Shown: positions 16,258-27,200, counted from the first letter of the stretch. The stretch: DNA of 64,000 nt from Pseudoalteromonas luteoviolacea (GCF_000814765.1 NZ_JWIC01000004.1:372001-436000); one strand, 5' to 3'. A program made the numbers and translations. Notes: generated by a model not told the origin, from the sequence alone.

Positions 16258-19200
16258 TTACGCATCGTCTTCAACCAGTGTCATAAGTGATGTATTACCA
16301 CCAGACGCCGTTGTATCGATACTGATTGTTTTCTCTGTGACTAGGCGACCTAGCAGGGTATCGTAGTACTCAGAGCTGATCACTGGCAAGATAGCACCAC
16401 TGCGTGCAGCAAGCTGTGTACTGACATAGCCTTTACGCTCACAGCCATTGCCAACCACGGCACCTGCTAGGTGCTCATGGGCTAAGATTGCAGGTAGCTG
16501 GTTTAGCTTAGCAACTTGCAGTATGCCTTCAGCAATGCCACTGCTTAGTAGCTTGTCTCTAAACGCAATCGCTTCTTCATGGAACAAGTCAGAAACAACC
16601 GTAATAACCGTGTTACCAGCTGCCAGTGCAGTGATCACAGAGAGTACCCAGAAGTTGAAAGAGGTGTCTTTATCTGCGTAACACACGACACAACCACGGG
16701 ATTCGTAGCGCAATGTATTTGACTCACCCGTTGGTCCTGGCAGTTCAATCACAGTATCTAAACGCTTTTCAACACGGATAAGTTGCTCACGTGCATCGGC
16801 TAACGTTTTATTCAAATCATCAGCAAGCGTATCTAGGATCTCGACTTTAGCCAGTTTAGCCAGTAGTTGACGTACCGCTGAAACACGGTCGTTTAGTGGC
16901 ATCGCACGCCAAGCTTTCTCATCACGCTTAGATAGAGACATCATACGTGATACTTGCTCTTGCGCACCTTGGTAAGCAGTGATCTCTTCGTTGTCCACTT
17001 TAACGTTAGTCGCTTGGATGTTTTGCTCTGCATGGTTCTCTTTTACCAAACGGGCAATATAGTTTGGACCACCCGCTTTTGGACCTGTACCAGACAGACC
17101 ACGACCACCGAACGGCTGCACACCGACTACGGCACCGATCATGTTACGGTTTACATAGATGTTACCGGCACGAGATAGCTTAGCAAGATATTCTGCTCGC
17201 TCTTCAATACGTGTGTGGATACCCATTGTAAGGCCAAACCCTGTACTGTTGACTTGGTCAATCACATTGTCGATATCACTGCCTTTAAAGCGGATCACGT
17301 GTACACATGGACCGAATACTTCTTTTTTCAGTACTGACAGGTCGCTGATCTCATATAAGCGCGGTGCAAAGAAGAAGTGACCATTATCACCCATATCTGG
17401 TAGTGAACACTCATAATGTAGTGTTGCATTACCTTTTAGGTACTCAACGTGCTCATTGAGTGCATTCAACGCTTTCTGGTCAATCACTGGACCCACATCT
17501 GTAGAAAGGTGTGCAGGGTCGCCAATGTGAAGCTCTTGCATTGCACCTTTGATCATGTTGATCACTTTGTCTGCGATTTCTTCTTGTACAAATAGTACAC
17601 GCAGTGCAGAACAGCGCTGACCAGCACTTTGGAAACCTGAAGAGATAACGTCATCAACAACCTGCTCAGGCAGTGCTGTTGAGTCAACGATCATACAGTT
17701 TTGACCACCAGTCTCTGCGATCAGTGGTACTTGATCGCCACCGCGCTCAGCCAATGTTTGTGAAATACGCGTACCCGTTTCAGTCGAACCTGTGAACATC
17801 ACTGTTTGGATACGTGTATCTGGAACGATGTGCTTACCAACTTCACTACCGCGCGCGATAACAGGCTGTACGATGCCTTTTGGTAAACCGACTTCTTCCA
17901 TTAGCTCTATGGTGCGAAGCGCAACGAGTGATGTTTGCTCTGCAGGTTTTGCGATAACTGTATTACCAGTAACAATAGCAGCAGCAACCTGACCTAGGAA
18001 AATTGCCAGTGGGAAGTTCCAAGGGCTGATACATAAAATCACACCGCGTGGGCTAAAGCGCTCATCCAGTGAAAGTTCTTCTGCTTTTGCAGCGTAGTAG
18101 CGGCAGAAATCAACGGCTTCACGGACTTCATCGATGCCATCTTGGGTAATTTTACCCGCTTCTTTGATACACATCGCGATAAGTTCGTCACGATGACGCT
18201 CAAGCGCATCACCTGTGCGACGCAGAATTTCTGCACGTTCACTCACTGGTGTTTGTGACCAAGTGGCAAAAGCAGCTTCTGCGCTAGCAACCAGTTGTTG
18301 CATCTCTTGTGCATCTTGGTGGCGGATAGAACCCACAACTTCGCTGTGATTGGCAGGGTTCAATACTGCTTCGTGGCCTTCAGGTACATCCGCAGCAGTG
18401 ATCAAGTTGTCATCAACCCACTTTTGCAAGTTGTCACGCATTGGCGTGATGTGGTTGATGTTGGTTAAATCTAACCCTTTAGAGTTGTTGCGCTCTTCAC
18501 CGTATAGATCGATCGGCAAGGTGATCTGCATATTGCGCTTGTGCTTAACACGTTGGATCTTTTCAACCGGATCTTCAAGTAGTGATTCAACAGGCATCGA
18601 CTCATCAACAATCGCGTTTACGAATGACGAGTTTGCGCCGTTTTCAAGTAAACGACGAACAAGGTAAGCAAGTAAGTCTTCGTGCTGACCAACCGGTGCA
18701 TATACGCGACACTGTACTTTATCTTCTGTTACTACTTGGTTGTACAGTGAATCCCCCATGCCGTGTAGACACTGGAACTCAAAGTTGTTGAACTCGCCAT
18801 TGGCAAGTTCTAGGATAGTCGCCGCAGAATAGGCGTTGTGCGTTGCAAACTGAGGGAAGATCACATCACGTGCGTTCATCAGTTTGATAGCACATGCTTT
18901 GTATGAAACATCAGTCGTTGCTTTACGTGTAAATACTGGGAAGTCCTCTAGACCATCAGTTTGCGTCAGTTTAACTTCCGTATCCCAGTAAGCCCCTTTT
19001 ACAAGACGCACCATCATCTTGCGACCAACGCGGCGACATAGCGCTTCAAGCCAGTCAATCACCCAAATAGCACGCTTTTGGTATGCTTGAACTGCAAGAC
19101 CAAAGCCATTCCAGTTGCCCAGTGCGTCATCAGAGAATACCGCCTCGATGATATCGAGTGAGATATCTAAACGGTCAGCTTCTTCTGCATCTACGGTGAA

Positions 19201-20061
19201 GTTAATGTCATACTGCTTTGCTGCAAGTGCTAATTCTTTCAGTTTAGGCACAAGCTCTGCAATCACACGATCACGGTGCGTAAATTCATAACGTGGGTGG
19301 ATAGCAGATAGTTTTACAGATATGCCCGGGCTCTTAATTGGACCACGGCCATTAGCTGCTTTACCAATCACATGGATAGCCGTCATATAGCTGTTGAAGT
19401 AACGCTCGGCGTCAGCCATGGTGCGTGCACCTTCACCTAGCATGTCGTATGAGTATGCGTAGCCTGTGGCTTCTTTTTCTTTTGCGCGCTCAAGTGCCGC
19501 TTCAATCGTGGTGCCCATAACAAACTGCTGGCCCATGATCTTCATTGCATATTGCACTGATTTACGAATAGCAGGCTCACCAATGCGGCCCATAGTGCGC
19601 TTTAATAAACCAAATTGCTCTTCTTTATTCTTATCAGCATAGTTAACCATTTTACCGGTTAGAAGTAGGCCCCAGCTCGACGCATTGACGAATAGTGAAT
19701 CACTATTGCCTAAGTGCGAGCTCCAGTCACCTTTGCTAAGCTTATCGCGAATTAACATGTCTTGTGTTTGTGCATCTGGCACACGTAACAGTGCTTCGGC
19801 CAAACACATAAGTACAACACCTTCTTCAGAAGACAGTGAGTACTCTTCTAGTAATGCGTCTACACCGCCTTGACCGTGTTGGTCTTTACGGATATTCAGT
19901 ACCATTTGACGAGCACGTTCCCACGCACGAGTACGGGCAGAAACACCGACCTCAGCCAATGGTAAAATGTGATCGATAACAGTTTCTTCATCAATGCGGT
20001 AGAAGTCACGGATCTTTTGACGGATCGGACACTGGGTTGTTAAGTCGCCTTGAAATAGCAT
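16258..20061 (-). CDS. putA: bifunctional proline dehydrogenase / P5C dehydrogenase
   Basis: A 1267-residue enzyme that oxidises proline to glutamate. The FAD-dependent proline dehydrogenase barrel lies in the first half (KLSAIHPRYE, RLVKGAYWDTEVK, FATHNAYSAATI, FQCLHGMGDSLY); the aldehyde dehydrogenase domain follows (GNTVIAKPAEQTS, FTGSTETGT, catalytic Glu in LIAETGGQN, catalytic Cys at about 816 in SAGQRCSALR), and a ~200-residue C-terminal domain ends the protein. Unlike E. coli PutA (1320 residues) there is no N-terminal ribbon-helix-helix segment; the protein starts MLFQGDLTTQCPIRQ, so it cannot act as its own repressor. The divergent Lrp-type gene is the likely regulator. Confidence 0.96.
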   Translation of the reverse strand: MLFQGDLTTQCPIRQKIRDFYRIDEETVIDHILPLAEVGVSARTRAWERARQMVLNIRKDQHGQGGVDALLEEYSLSSEEGVVLMCLAEALLRVPDAQTQDMLIRDKLSKGDWSSHLGNSDSLFVNASSWGLLLTGKMVNYADKNKEEQFGLLKRTMGRIGEPAIRKSVQYAMKIMGQQFVMGTTIEAALERAKEKEATGYAYSYDMLGEGARTMADAERYFNSYMTAIHVIGKAANGRGPIKSPGISVKLSAIHPRYEFTHRDRVIAELVPKLKELALAAKQYDINFTVDAEEADRLDISLDIIEAVFSDDALGNWNGFGLAVQAYQKRAIWVIDWLEALCRRVGRKMMVRLVKGAYWDTEVKLTQTDGLEDFPVFTRKATTDVSYKACAIKLMNARDVIFPQFATHNAYSAATILELANGEFNNFEFQCLHGMGDSLYNQVVTEDKVQCRVYAPVGQHEDLLAYLVRRLLENGANSSFVNAIVDESMPVESLLEDPVEKIQRVKHKRNMQITLPIDLYGEERNNSKGLDLTNINHITPMRDNLQKWVDDNLITAADVPEGHEAVLNPANHSEVVGSIRHQDAQEMQQLVASAEAAFATWSQTPVSERAEILRRTGDALERHRDELIAMCIKEAGKITQDGIDEVREAVDFCRYYAAKAEELSLDERFSPRGVILCISPWNFPLAIFLGQVAAAIVTGNTVIAKPAEQTSLVALRTIELMEEVGLPKGIVQPVIARGSEVGKHIVPDTRIQTVMFTGSTETGTRISQTLAERGGDQVPLIAETGGQNCMIVDSTALPEQVVDDVISSGFQSAGQRCSALRVLFVQEEIADKVINMIKGAMQELHIGDPAHLSTDVGPVIDQKALNALNEHVEYLKGNATLHYECSLPDMGDNGHFFFAPRLYEISDLSVLKKEVFGPCVHVIRFKGSDIDNVIDQVNSTGFGLTMGIHTRIEERAEYLAKLSRAGNIYVNRNMIGAVVGVQPFGGRGLSGTGPKAGGPNYIARLVKENHAEQNIQATNVKVDNEEITAYQGAQEQVSRMMSLSKRDEKAWRAMPLNDRVSAVRQLLAKLAKVEILDTLADDLNKTLADAREQLIRVEKRLDTVIELPGPTGESNTLRYESRGCVVCYADKDTSFNFWVLSVITALAAGNTVITVVSDLFHEEAIAFRDKLLSSGIAEGILQVAKLNQLPAILAHEHLAGAVVGNGCERKGYVSTQLAARSGAILPVISSEYYDTLLGRLVTEKTISIDTTASGGNTSLMTLVEDDA

Positions 20062-20334
20062 AGGTTAAACCCTCTATTGAAAACCTAAATACTACAGAAA
20101 GCATAGCCAAAGGCTGGAATTGCTTTCTTGCCTCATTATTTAAATGAACGCTGCGTAATTTTGCGGTGGTTAAATTTTAGCCCCTTTGTTCGTAGAAACA
20201 AACATCATAAAAAAGGGACATCCATAATAATTTTCGAGCATTGTATAGAAAGTGCAGCAGAATGTGCTGTCTTATTTTCGTGAATTACGGTAAATTTAAG
20301 TGAGATTAGACCTTATTGCAGAATTTTATACTGT

Positions 20335-20823
20335 ATGACCACTTCAATAAAAACACGCATCTTAGATAGGATCGATCATGCAATTTTAGACGAATTGCAA
20401 AAAAATGGCCGAATTTCAAATGTTAACTTGGCAAAAGCTGTCAATTTAAGCCCCAGTCCCTGCTTAGATAGGGTTAAGAAGCTAGAGTCAGAAGGTTATA
20501 TAGAAGGCTACACCGCAAGATTAAATGCTGAGAAGCTCGGGCAACAGTTGGTCGCGCATGTTGAAATCACGCTTAAAAGTTCAACAGAGTCTGTATTTGA
20601 AACCTTTAAACAGCATGTTCTAGAGATCCCCCATGTGGTTGCATGTGACATGGTCGCTGGAGGGTTTGACTATTTATTAAAAATACGGGTCTCTGATATG
20701 CATCAGTATCGTGAGGTGCTCGGCCAAATTGTTGAAATACCGGGTGTTGGCACAAACCATACTTATATGGTGATTGAACATGTTAAAGAAGATTTAGGGG
20801 TGACGATCTTACCAAAAAATTAA
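20335..20823 (+). CDS. Lrp/AsnC-family regulator, probable putA regulator
   Basis: A 162-residue Lrp-family protein: N-terminal HTH (ILDRIDHAILDELQKNGRIS...VNLAKAVNLSPSPCLDRVKKLESEG) and a C-terminal RAM ligand-binding domain (about 85-150, GGFDYLLKIRV). It is divergent from putA with a 273-bp shared intergenic region, the arrangement of PutR/BkdR-type activators that respond to proline or other amino acids. With a PutA that lacks its DNA-binding domain, this is the best candidate proline-responsive regulator. A global Lrp role is less likely given the position. Confidence 0.85.
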   Translation: MTTSIKTRILDRIDHAILDELQKNGRISNVNLAKAVNLSPSPCLDRVKKLESEGYIEGYTARLNAEKLGQQLVAHVEITLKSSTESVFETFKQHVLEIPHVVACDMVAGGFDYLLKIRVSDMHQYREVLGQIVEIPGVGTNHTYMVIEHVKEDLGVTILPKN

Positions 20824-20828
20824 CATTA

Positions 20829-20849
20829 AAAGGTGTGTAGCACACCTTT
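20829..20849 (+). terminator. hairpin after the Lrp-type gene
   Basis: AAAGGTGTG (20829-20837) pairs with CACACCTTT (20841-20849) around TAG, six bases after the stop codon; only a short weak T-rich tail (CTAGTTGTTTT) follows. Confidence 0.6.
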
Positions 20850-21035
20850 CTAGTTGTTTTCATACACCTAATATCCTGCTTGTTATGTTGATATTTATTG
20901 CATGACTGGTCAGTCCAATAAAGTTTAAGTTACTAATTTAGTGAAAAAATATAGGGTTTTATAATTCTTTTCATTCACATTTTTTAGGAAAAATAAATTA
21001 CACGACATTACAAATGGGTGCTTTTTTGCAGTTCC

Positions 21036-21049
21036 TTAATGTAGATCAA
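21036..21049 (+). promoter_or_regulatory. ANR/FNR-type box upstream of hcnA
   Basis: The site TTAAT-GTAG-ATCAA differs by one base from the FNR/ANR consensus TTGAT-N4-ATCAA. If its centre (21042.5) sits at -41.5, transcription would start near 21084, about 54 bp before the hcnA ATG. Oxygen-limited control by ANR is known for Pseudomonas hcnABC. Confidence 0.55.
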
Positions 21050-21137
21050 CAAATATTTAACCGTTGTAAAAAATAGGTTTTTATTGGCAGTTTTTTACCC
21101 TAGGCTGGCAGAATATTCGGCAATGAAAGGTAAAAAA

Positions 21138-21464
21138 ATGACAACAGCGACGCGTACAAAGGATATTACGCCTTTAGACTCAATTACATTTCAAATTCTC
21201 ATAGATGAACAGCCTATCACCGCATGTGAAGGTGAAACTGTCCTGTCGGTACTACAGGCTGCAGATATTAAGCAAGTTTGTGAAAATGACAGAAAAGTGG
21301 TCACTGGTGGGTATTGTGCAATGGGCGTTTGCCATTGCTGCCATGTCAAAGTGAATAAACGATACAAACAAAGAGCATGTCAGACTTTAGTGGAACCTAA
21401 TATGCAGGTCGAAACGTTGAGTAACCGTTTTAAAGATGTGGGGATTGATCATGACAAAGTCTAA
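21138..21464 (+). CDS. hcnA: hydrogen cyanide synthase subunit HcnA ([2Fe-2S] protein)
   Basis: A 108-residue small ferredoxin-like protein; the ATG at 21138 has AAAGG seven bases upstream, while the longer frame from 21084 has no such site. The cluster C-x4-C-x2-C (GGYCAMGVCHCC) with a further Cys about 18 residues on (RACQT) is a plant-type [2Fe-2S] site. Together with the next two genes it has the sizes and order of HcnA-HcnB-HcnC (about 104, 464 and 417 residues in Pseudomonas), which convert glycine to HCN and CO2 at the membrane. Small subunits of opine or hydroxyproline oxidases are similar, so the call depends on the cluster as a whole. Confidence 0.78.
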   Translation: MTTATRTKDITPLDSITFQILIDEQPITACEGETVLSVLQAADIKQVCENDRKVVTGGYCAMGVCHCCHVKVNKRYKQRACQTLVEPNMQVETLSNRFKDVGIDHDKV

Positions 21465-22854
21465 CCCTGTTGTAATTGTGGGAGGTGGGCCTGCGGGGAC
21501 GGCTGCTGCGGCCATGTTGGGCAAGTACCAAATTCCATCGATTATCATTGATGAGACTTCCAAAATAGGGGGCGTTATCTACCGAGGGCCGCTAAGAAAT
21601 ACAGCCACCCTGCCGCATTTGGACGATAATTTACAGCGAGCGATGAGTGCGCTGCGCACTCGTTATGAAAAACATAAATCTTTTATTGAGCTTAAGTTGC
21701 AAACGCGTGTACTTGGCCCTGAGGGTAAACAGCATTTGTTACTGAGTGAAGGCGGTGGCCTGACAACCCAAAAGTATAGCGATTTAATTTTAGCAACAGG
21801 CTGTCATGAGCGCAGTGTACCTTTTCCAGGCTGGCAATTGCCAGGAGTCATGTTGCTGGGGGGCGTGCAACTACAGATTAAAAGCGGTTTAGTAAAGCCT
21901 GGCAGCAAAATGGCACTTTTGGGCACAGGCCCATTGCTGCCCTTGGTGGCGTGTCAGCTGCATAAAGCAGGCGTTAAGGTGGTGGGAGTGTACGAAGCGA
22001 GTGCCTTCAACAAGCTAGCCAAAGAAGCGGTGGCTTTATTACATAAGCCAAAACTGACGCTCAATGGCTTAAGCATGATGAGCTATTTGAAAAAGCATCA
22101 AATTCCTTTTCACTATGGTCACGGTATTGTGAGTGCGCAAGGAGACACATACCTAGAGCAAGTGTCTGTCGCGCCATATGATGATCAGTGGCGTCCTAAT
22201 ATTAGTCAGGTTAAGTCATTAGATGTGGATGCGATAGGCGTCGGTTATGGTTTTGTTGCACGTACTCAGCTTGCGATGCTACTTGGTATTGAGCATGATT
22301 ATTCTAAAGTAAGTGGTTACATACCCAAACTTGATGATAATTATCAAAGTAGCCAAAAAAAGACGTATGTGGTTGGTGATAGCAGTGGGTTGTTAGGCGC
22401 CGATGCCGCGATTTGCGAAGGGCAGATAGCAGCGTTAAATATTGTACATCAACGTGGTCTACTCGATAGTGCTGCTATGCAACAAGAAAAGCGTAAAATA
22501 GAGCGTAAACATGCACGTATCAAGCGTTTCCGATTTGGCTTTGACCGCTTTAGTGCGCGTCAAACTGGGTTATTGGATTTACCTCAAGACGATACGGTTG
22601 TGTGCCGCTGTGAACAGGCGACCAAGAAGCAACTCACCGATGCCATCGCTGAGGGAGTTAAAGACATGACAACACTCAAAATGCGGACTCGAATAGGTAT
22701 GGGGGATTGTCAGGGGAAAACGTGCAGTAGCTATGCTCTAGATTTACTCCATCAGGCCGGTCATGACAAAAATACTGGAGTAATCAAACCTCGATTCCCG
22801 CTCGACCCTATCCCTTTTACTTTTATGGAAGAAACCTTAAATGAACAAGTATGA
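21451..22854 (+). CDS. hcnB: hydrogen cyanide synthase subunit HcnB (FAD/NAD-type oxidoreductase)
   Basis: A 467-residue flavoprotein starting at ATG 21451, overlapping the hcnA end by 14 bp. The N-terminal Rossmann motif VVIVGGGPAGTAAAAMLG binds FAD; a second nucleotide-binding region is near GSKMALLGTGPLLPLVACQL; CHERSVPFPGWQLPGVMLLGG is typical of the HcnB/opine oxidase A/SoxA-like group. Near the C-terminus four cysteines (CRCE ... GDCQGKTC) form a BFD-like [2Fe-2S] binding site. Its partner genes on both sides match HcnA and HcnC. Confidence 0.8.
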   Translation: MTKSNPVVIVGGGPAGTAAAAMLGKYQIPSIIIDETSKIGGVIYRGPLRNTATLPHLDDNLQRAMSALRTRYEKHKSFIELKLQTRVLGPEGKQHLLLSEGGGLTTQKYSDLILATGCHERSVPFPGWQLPGVMLLGGVQLQIKSGLVKPGSKMALLGTGPLLPLVACQLHKAGVKVVGVYEASAFNKLAKEAVALLHKPKLTLNGLSMMSYLKKHQIPFHYGHGIVSAQGDTYLEQVSVAPYDDQWRPNISQVKSLDVDAIGVGYGFVARTQLAMLLGIEHDYSKVSGYIPKLDDNYQSSQKKTYVVGDSSGLLGADAAICEGQIAALNIVHQRGLLDSAAMQQEKRKIERKHARIKRFRFGFDRFSARQTGLLDLPQDDTVVCRCEQATKKQLTDAIAEGVKDMTTLKMRTRIGMGDCQGKTCSSYALDLLHQAGHDKNTGVIKPRFPLDPIPFTFMEETLNEQV

Positions 22855-24058
22855 TGTTGTTATTGCTGGTGGCGGTGCTGTGGGTGCTGCGTGTGCTTAC
22901 TTTTTAAGTCGTGACACAGATTTAAAGATTGCGTTGGTTGATATCAAAAAGCCAGGTAATGCATCCAGAGCATCTGCGGGAGGATTATGGGCTATTGGTG
23001 AATCAGTGGGACTTGGCTGCGGTGTCATATTTTTTAAAACCTTGTCTAAGCTGCACAGCGAAGCCAAAGGTGAGGAAGTGCCAACGATGCGTCCGCACCA
23101 ATTACCAGACTGTTTTTTTGAATTTGCACTGAAATCCAATGCTATGTACCCAGACTTATATGAAGAACTGCGTATCAAGCACGATGTTGATTTTAAATTT
23201 CAGCGCACTGGGCTCAAGTTTATTATGTATAACCGTGAAGATGAGTTGTATGCCGACCAAATTGTCAGTTGCATTCCTCATTTAAGCGATCAGATCCGCT
23301 GGTTGAATGCCGAGCAGTTAAAGGCTGAAGAGCCATATGTGACGCCAGATGCCATCGGCGCCATTGATTTCACATGCGATCACCAAGTGAACCCTTATCG
23401 TTTGGTTGAAGCATATACTGAAGCGGCGAGGCAAAATGGTGTTGAGCTGTTCTTAAATACCGAAATAGAGTCAGTATTGAAAGAAGGTAATCGAGTGGTT
23501 GGGCTGAATACTGCTGCTGGAGAATTACACTGTGACACACTCGTTAATGCGACGGGGGCTTGGGCGAATGAGCTGTATAAGCAGGCGACAGGCAAAGATA
23601 TGCCTGTATATCCAGTTAAAGGACAAATTGTCTTATCTGAACGTATGCCAAAAATCATGAATGGTTGTATCAGTACCAGTGATTGTTATATCGCGCAAAA
23701 AGACAATGGGGAGGTCTTAATTGGTTCGTCCACGGAAGAAAAAGGGTTTGATACCACCAATAGCTTAGATAAGATCCAAGAGTTGTCCCGTGGAGCAATG
23801 AAATGCTTACCGATTCTCAATGAGTCTAATATCAAGCGTTGTTGGGCTGGCCTTAGACCTGGCACGCCTGATGAGCTGCCCATTTTAGGTAAAGTGTCTG
23901 GTGTTGAAGGGTATCTTAATGCATGTGGTCATTTCAGGACGGGGATTTTGACGTCGGCCATTACAGGTAAATTAATAACAGAACTCGTCACCAATCAGCC
24001 TACTTCAATTGATTTGACACCATTTAATGTCAGTCGTTTTGATAACGATCCCGCATAA
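22841..24058 (+). CDS. hcnC: hydrogen cyanide synthase subunit HcnC (DAO-type glycine-oxidising flavoprotein)
   Basis: A 405-residue FAD-dependent amine oxidase (DadA/glycine-oxidase fold). The dinucleotide motif DVVIAGGGAVGAACAYFLS starts the protein; SRASAGGLWAIGESVGLGCGV, VKGQIVLSERMPKIMNG and WAGLRPGTPDELPILG follow closely what I know of Pseudomonas HcnC. It overlaps hcnB by 14 bp, so the three genes form one translationally coupled operon. HcnC is thought to oxidise glycine while HcnA/HcnB pass electrons on. A D-amino acid or hydroxyproline oxidase complex is the alternative. Confidence 0.8.
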   Translation: MNKYDVVIAGGGAVGAACAYFLSRDTDLKIALVDIKKPGNASRASAGGLWAIGESVGLGCGVIFFKTLSKLHSEAKGEEVPTMRPHQLPDCFFEFALKSNAMYPDLYEELRIKHDVDFKFQRTGLKFIMYNREDELYADQIVSCIPHLSDQIRWLNAEQLKAEEPYVTPDAIGAIDFTCDHQVNPYRLVEAYTEAARQNGVELFLNTEIESVLKEGNRVVGLNTAAGELHCDTLVNATGAWANELYKQATGKDMPVYPVKGQIVLSERMPKIMNGCISTSDCYIAQKDNGEVLIGSSTEEKGFDTTNSLDKIQELSRGAMKCLPILNESNIKRCWAGLRPGTPDELPILGKVSGVEGYLNACGHFRTGILTSAITGKLITELVTNQPTSIDLTPFNVSRFDNDPA

Positions 24059-24075
24059 CTAAACCTATCTTAGTG

Positions 24076-24101
24076 ATGACTCACGCTGTTGTGTGAGTCA
24101 T
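24076..24101 (+). terminator. hairpin after hcnC
   Basis: ATGACTCAC (24076-24084) and GTGAGTCAT (24093-24101) form a 9-bp stem 17 bp after the hcnC stop. A long U-run is missing, so the call is moderate. Confidence 0.55.
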
Positions 24102-24236
24102 ATAATCGACAATTTACATTTTGTGACGATTTTTTAATTTAATTTGGTGGGTATTTTTGTGCTTTTTATCGCATCAACCTGACTTTATGAGGGAAATTGT
24201 TATCATGTAACAGTCAAATTTATATACGAGATAATA

Positions 24237-27200
24237 ATGAAAATTAAGCACTTATTTGCAGCGATGGCTGCTGTGCTTGGGCCGCTAGCAAGCCCTTTAG
24301 CGAGCGCCTACAGCACTGAAGATACCCGTTTATTACGATTTCCTGATATTCATAAAGAACATGTCACGTTTGTGTACTCTGGTGATATCTACGTTGCTAA
24401 TACCAATACAGGTAAAAGCACGCGTTTAACAGATCATGTTGGTTTTGAAACTTTCCCTAAGTTTTCACCTGATGGTGAAAAAATCGCTTTTGCTGCTGAA
24501 TATAACGGCAGTCGCCAAATCTACGTGATTAACCGTGATGGTTCAGGTCTAAAACAGCTCACTTATTATAATGATGTTGGTCCTATGCCGCCTCGTGGTG
24601 GTTTTGATTACCGTGTATTAGATTGGACACCAGATGGCAAGCATATTGTTTTCCGTGCTAACCGTACACCTTGGGGCAAACGCATGGGTCGACCTTACAT
24701 GGTGCCAGTTGAAGGTGGTTTAGAGCAGCCGCTTGCAATCCCTGAAGGTGGCGGCGGTATGCTGTCGGGTGATGGTACTAAATTTGTCTACACGCCAATT
24801 GATCGTGAGTTCCGTACTTGGAAGCGTTCACGTGGCGGACGTGCGCAAGATGTATGGGTCTATGATTTAGACAAGAATACGTCTAAGCAATTGACGACAC
24901 ACCGTGCAACGGATCAGCAGCCAACTTGGGTAAATGACAGCATTTACTTCGTCTCTGATAGAGATTACACACTTAACCTTTACAAATATCGTGAAGGCAA
25001 AAAGCCAGTTAAGATGACGGACCATAAAGAGTTTGATGTATTGTGGCCATCAGCAGGTCCAGACTCAATCGTTTATGAAAACGGTGGTTACTTATATCGC
25101 TTCAATGAAGCAAATAAAATGACCGAAAAACTGACTATCAATGTGGATGGTGTACGTAAGTCTGCACTACCGTACACTAAGAATGTCAGCAAGTTCATTG
25201 ATTCAATGGATGTGTCACACGATGGTAAGCGCGCTGTGTTCACAGCCCGAGGTGAAATATTCTCAGTACCTGTTAAAAATGGTCCAACACGTAACTTATC
25301 ACATACCCCTGCGGGTCGCGAAATCGCAGCAACGTGGTCACCAAATGCGCGTTATGTCGCGTATTTAAGTGATGCAACGGGCGAGTATGAGATCTACATA
25401 AAAGATCGTGCCAATAACAATGCGGTTAAGCAGTTAACTAACAATGGTACGATTTGGCGTTTTGACCCGATCTGGTCACCAGACAACACGAAGTTATTAT
25501 TTGCAGATAAAGACCATATTATTTGGTGGTTAGATGTTGAAAGTGGCAAGCTACACAAGATTGACCGTGGCCTGCATGATGAGCGCAGTATTACACAATA
25601 TACTTGGTCACCGAATAGTAAAGATTTAGTCTTTGTTAAGAATAACGAAAACCGCTATTCATCGCTTTGGCATTATAACGTTGAGTCTAAAAAGCTAAGC
25701 CGCTTAACAGACGATATGACGTCTGAATCAAACCCAACGTTCTCAGAAGATGGCCAGTATATATATTTCACTTCGGAGCGTGACTTTAATTTAGCATTTA
25801 GCTCGTATGAGTTTGACTATCTATTTAATAAAGCGACACGTATATACTCGGTAGCGGTGAACGATAGCAATTTACCTATCAACACCTTACAAAGTGATGA
25901 GACACACATTGTCGGTGACGAAAAAGCGTCAGAAGAGAAGACTGAGCTGGACACCAGCATCCAAGTCGACGGCTTTATGGATCGCGTCGTCTCATTACCT
26001 GCACCTGCAGGCAATTACTCATCACTGACTGGCGTGAAAGGCGGTGTGTTAACACTGAGCGGCGGCGCACTGAAGCTGGTTGAAAACAAGGCTGATGGCA
26101 AAGTTAAAACTGTCGCAAAAGGGGTGAGCGAGTATAAAGTCTCTGCTAATCGTGAGCATGTCATTGCACGTGCAGGCAGCAAGTACAGTGTGATCAAACC
26201 AAAAGCGAAGCAAGATCTGAAATCGAATCAACTTGATCTTAGCAACATGAACTTAAAGATTGATCCTCGCGTTGAGTGGTCACAAATGTACACTGAAGGT
26301 TGGCGTACATTGCGTGATTGGTTCTATGACGCAAATCACCACGGTCAAGACTGGGATGCAATCTTGAAGCGCTATCAACCTATGGCTGATGCAGCAGCGC
26401 ACCGCACAGATATTGATTATGTGTTGAGTGAAATTGCTGGTGAAATCAATGCCGGCCACATTTATGTACAGTCAGGTGATGAGCCAAAAGGCAAACGTAA
26501 AAAGCATGGCTTGCTAGGAGCTGAAGTGGCAAGCCACCCGTCAGGTTTTGTCACGCTTAAACATATCTTTAAAGGTGAAAACTGGCACGAAGACTTCCGC
26601 TCTCCATTGGGTGAAACGGGTGTACGTGCAAGTGAAGGTGACTTTATCTTGGCGGTTAATGGTCGCAACGTAAATGAAGTCAGTAACTTCTATGAGTTAC
26701 TTGAAAATACACAAGGCGAGCAAGTTGAGCTGATCCTGAGCAAATCAACAAGCTTTGACGATAGCTGGAAAGTGACTGTTAAACCGGTGAAGAGTGAGAT
26801 CGGTCTACGTTACTTACAGTGGGTTGAAACGCGTAAAGCCTATGTCGACGAGTTATCTGGTGGACGTATTGGCTATGTTCATTTGCCAAACACCGCATAT
26901 GAAGGTAACCGTTCGATGTTCAAGAACTTTATGCCGCAAACAACCAAAGATGCGCTGATCATTGATGATCGCTATAACGGTGGTGGCTTTATCCCTGAGC
27001 ACGTGATCACGTGGTTAGCACGCAAGCCTTTAAACTATTGGAAGCGTCGTGGTGTGACACCAACAAAAACGCCGCAGTTTGCTCATGATGGACCAAAAGC
27101 CATGCTGATCAATGGCTACTCAAGCTCAGGTGGTGATGCTATTCCTTACTATTTCCGTCAAGCAGGTCTAGGTAAGTTGATCGGGACTCGTACTTGGGGT

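Noticed and set aside
21138..24058. Opine or hydroxyproline oxidase complex
   Set aside because: Subunit sizes and recalled HcnC-specific stretches fit hcnABC better; it remains the main alternative.
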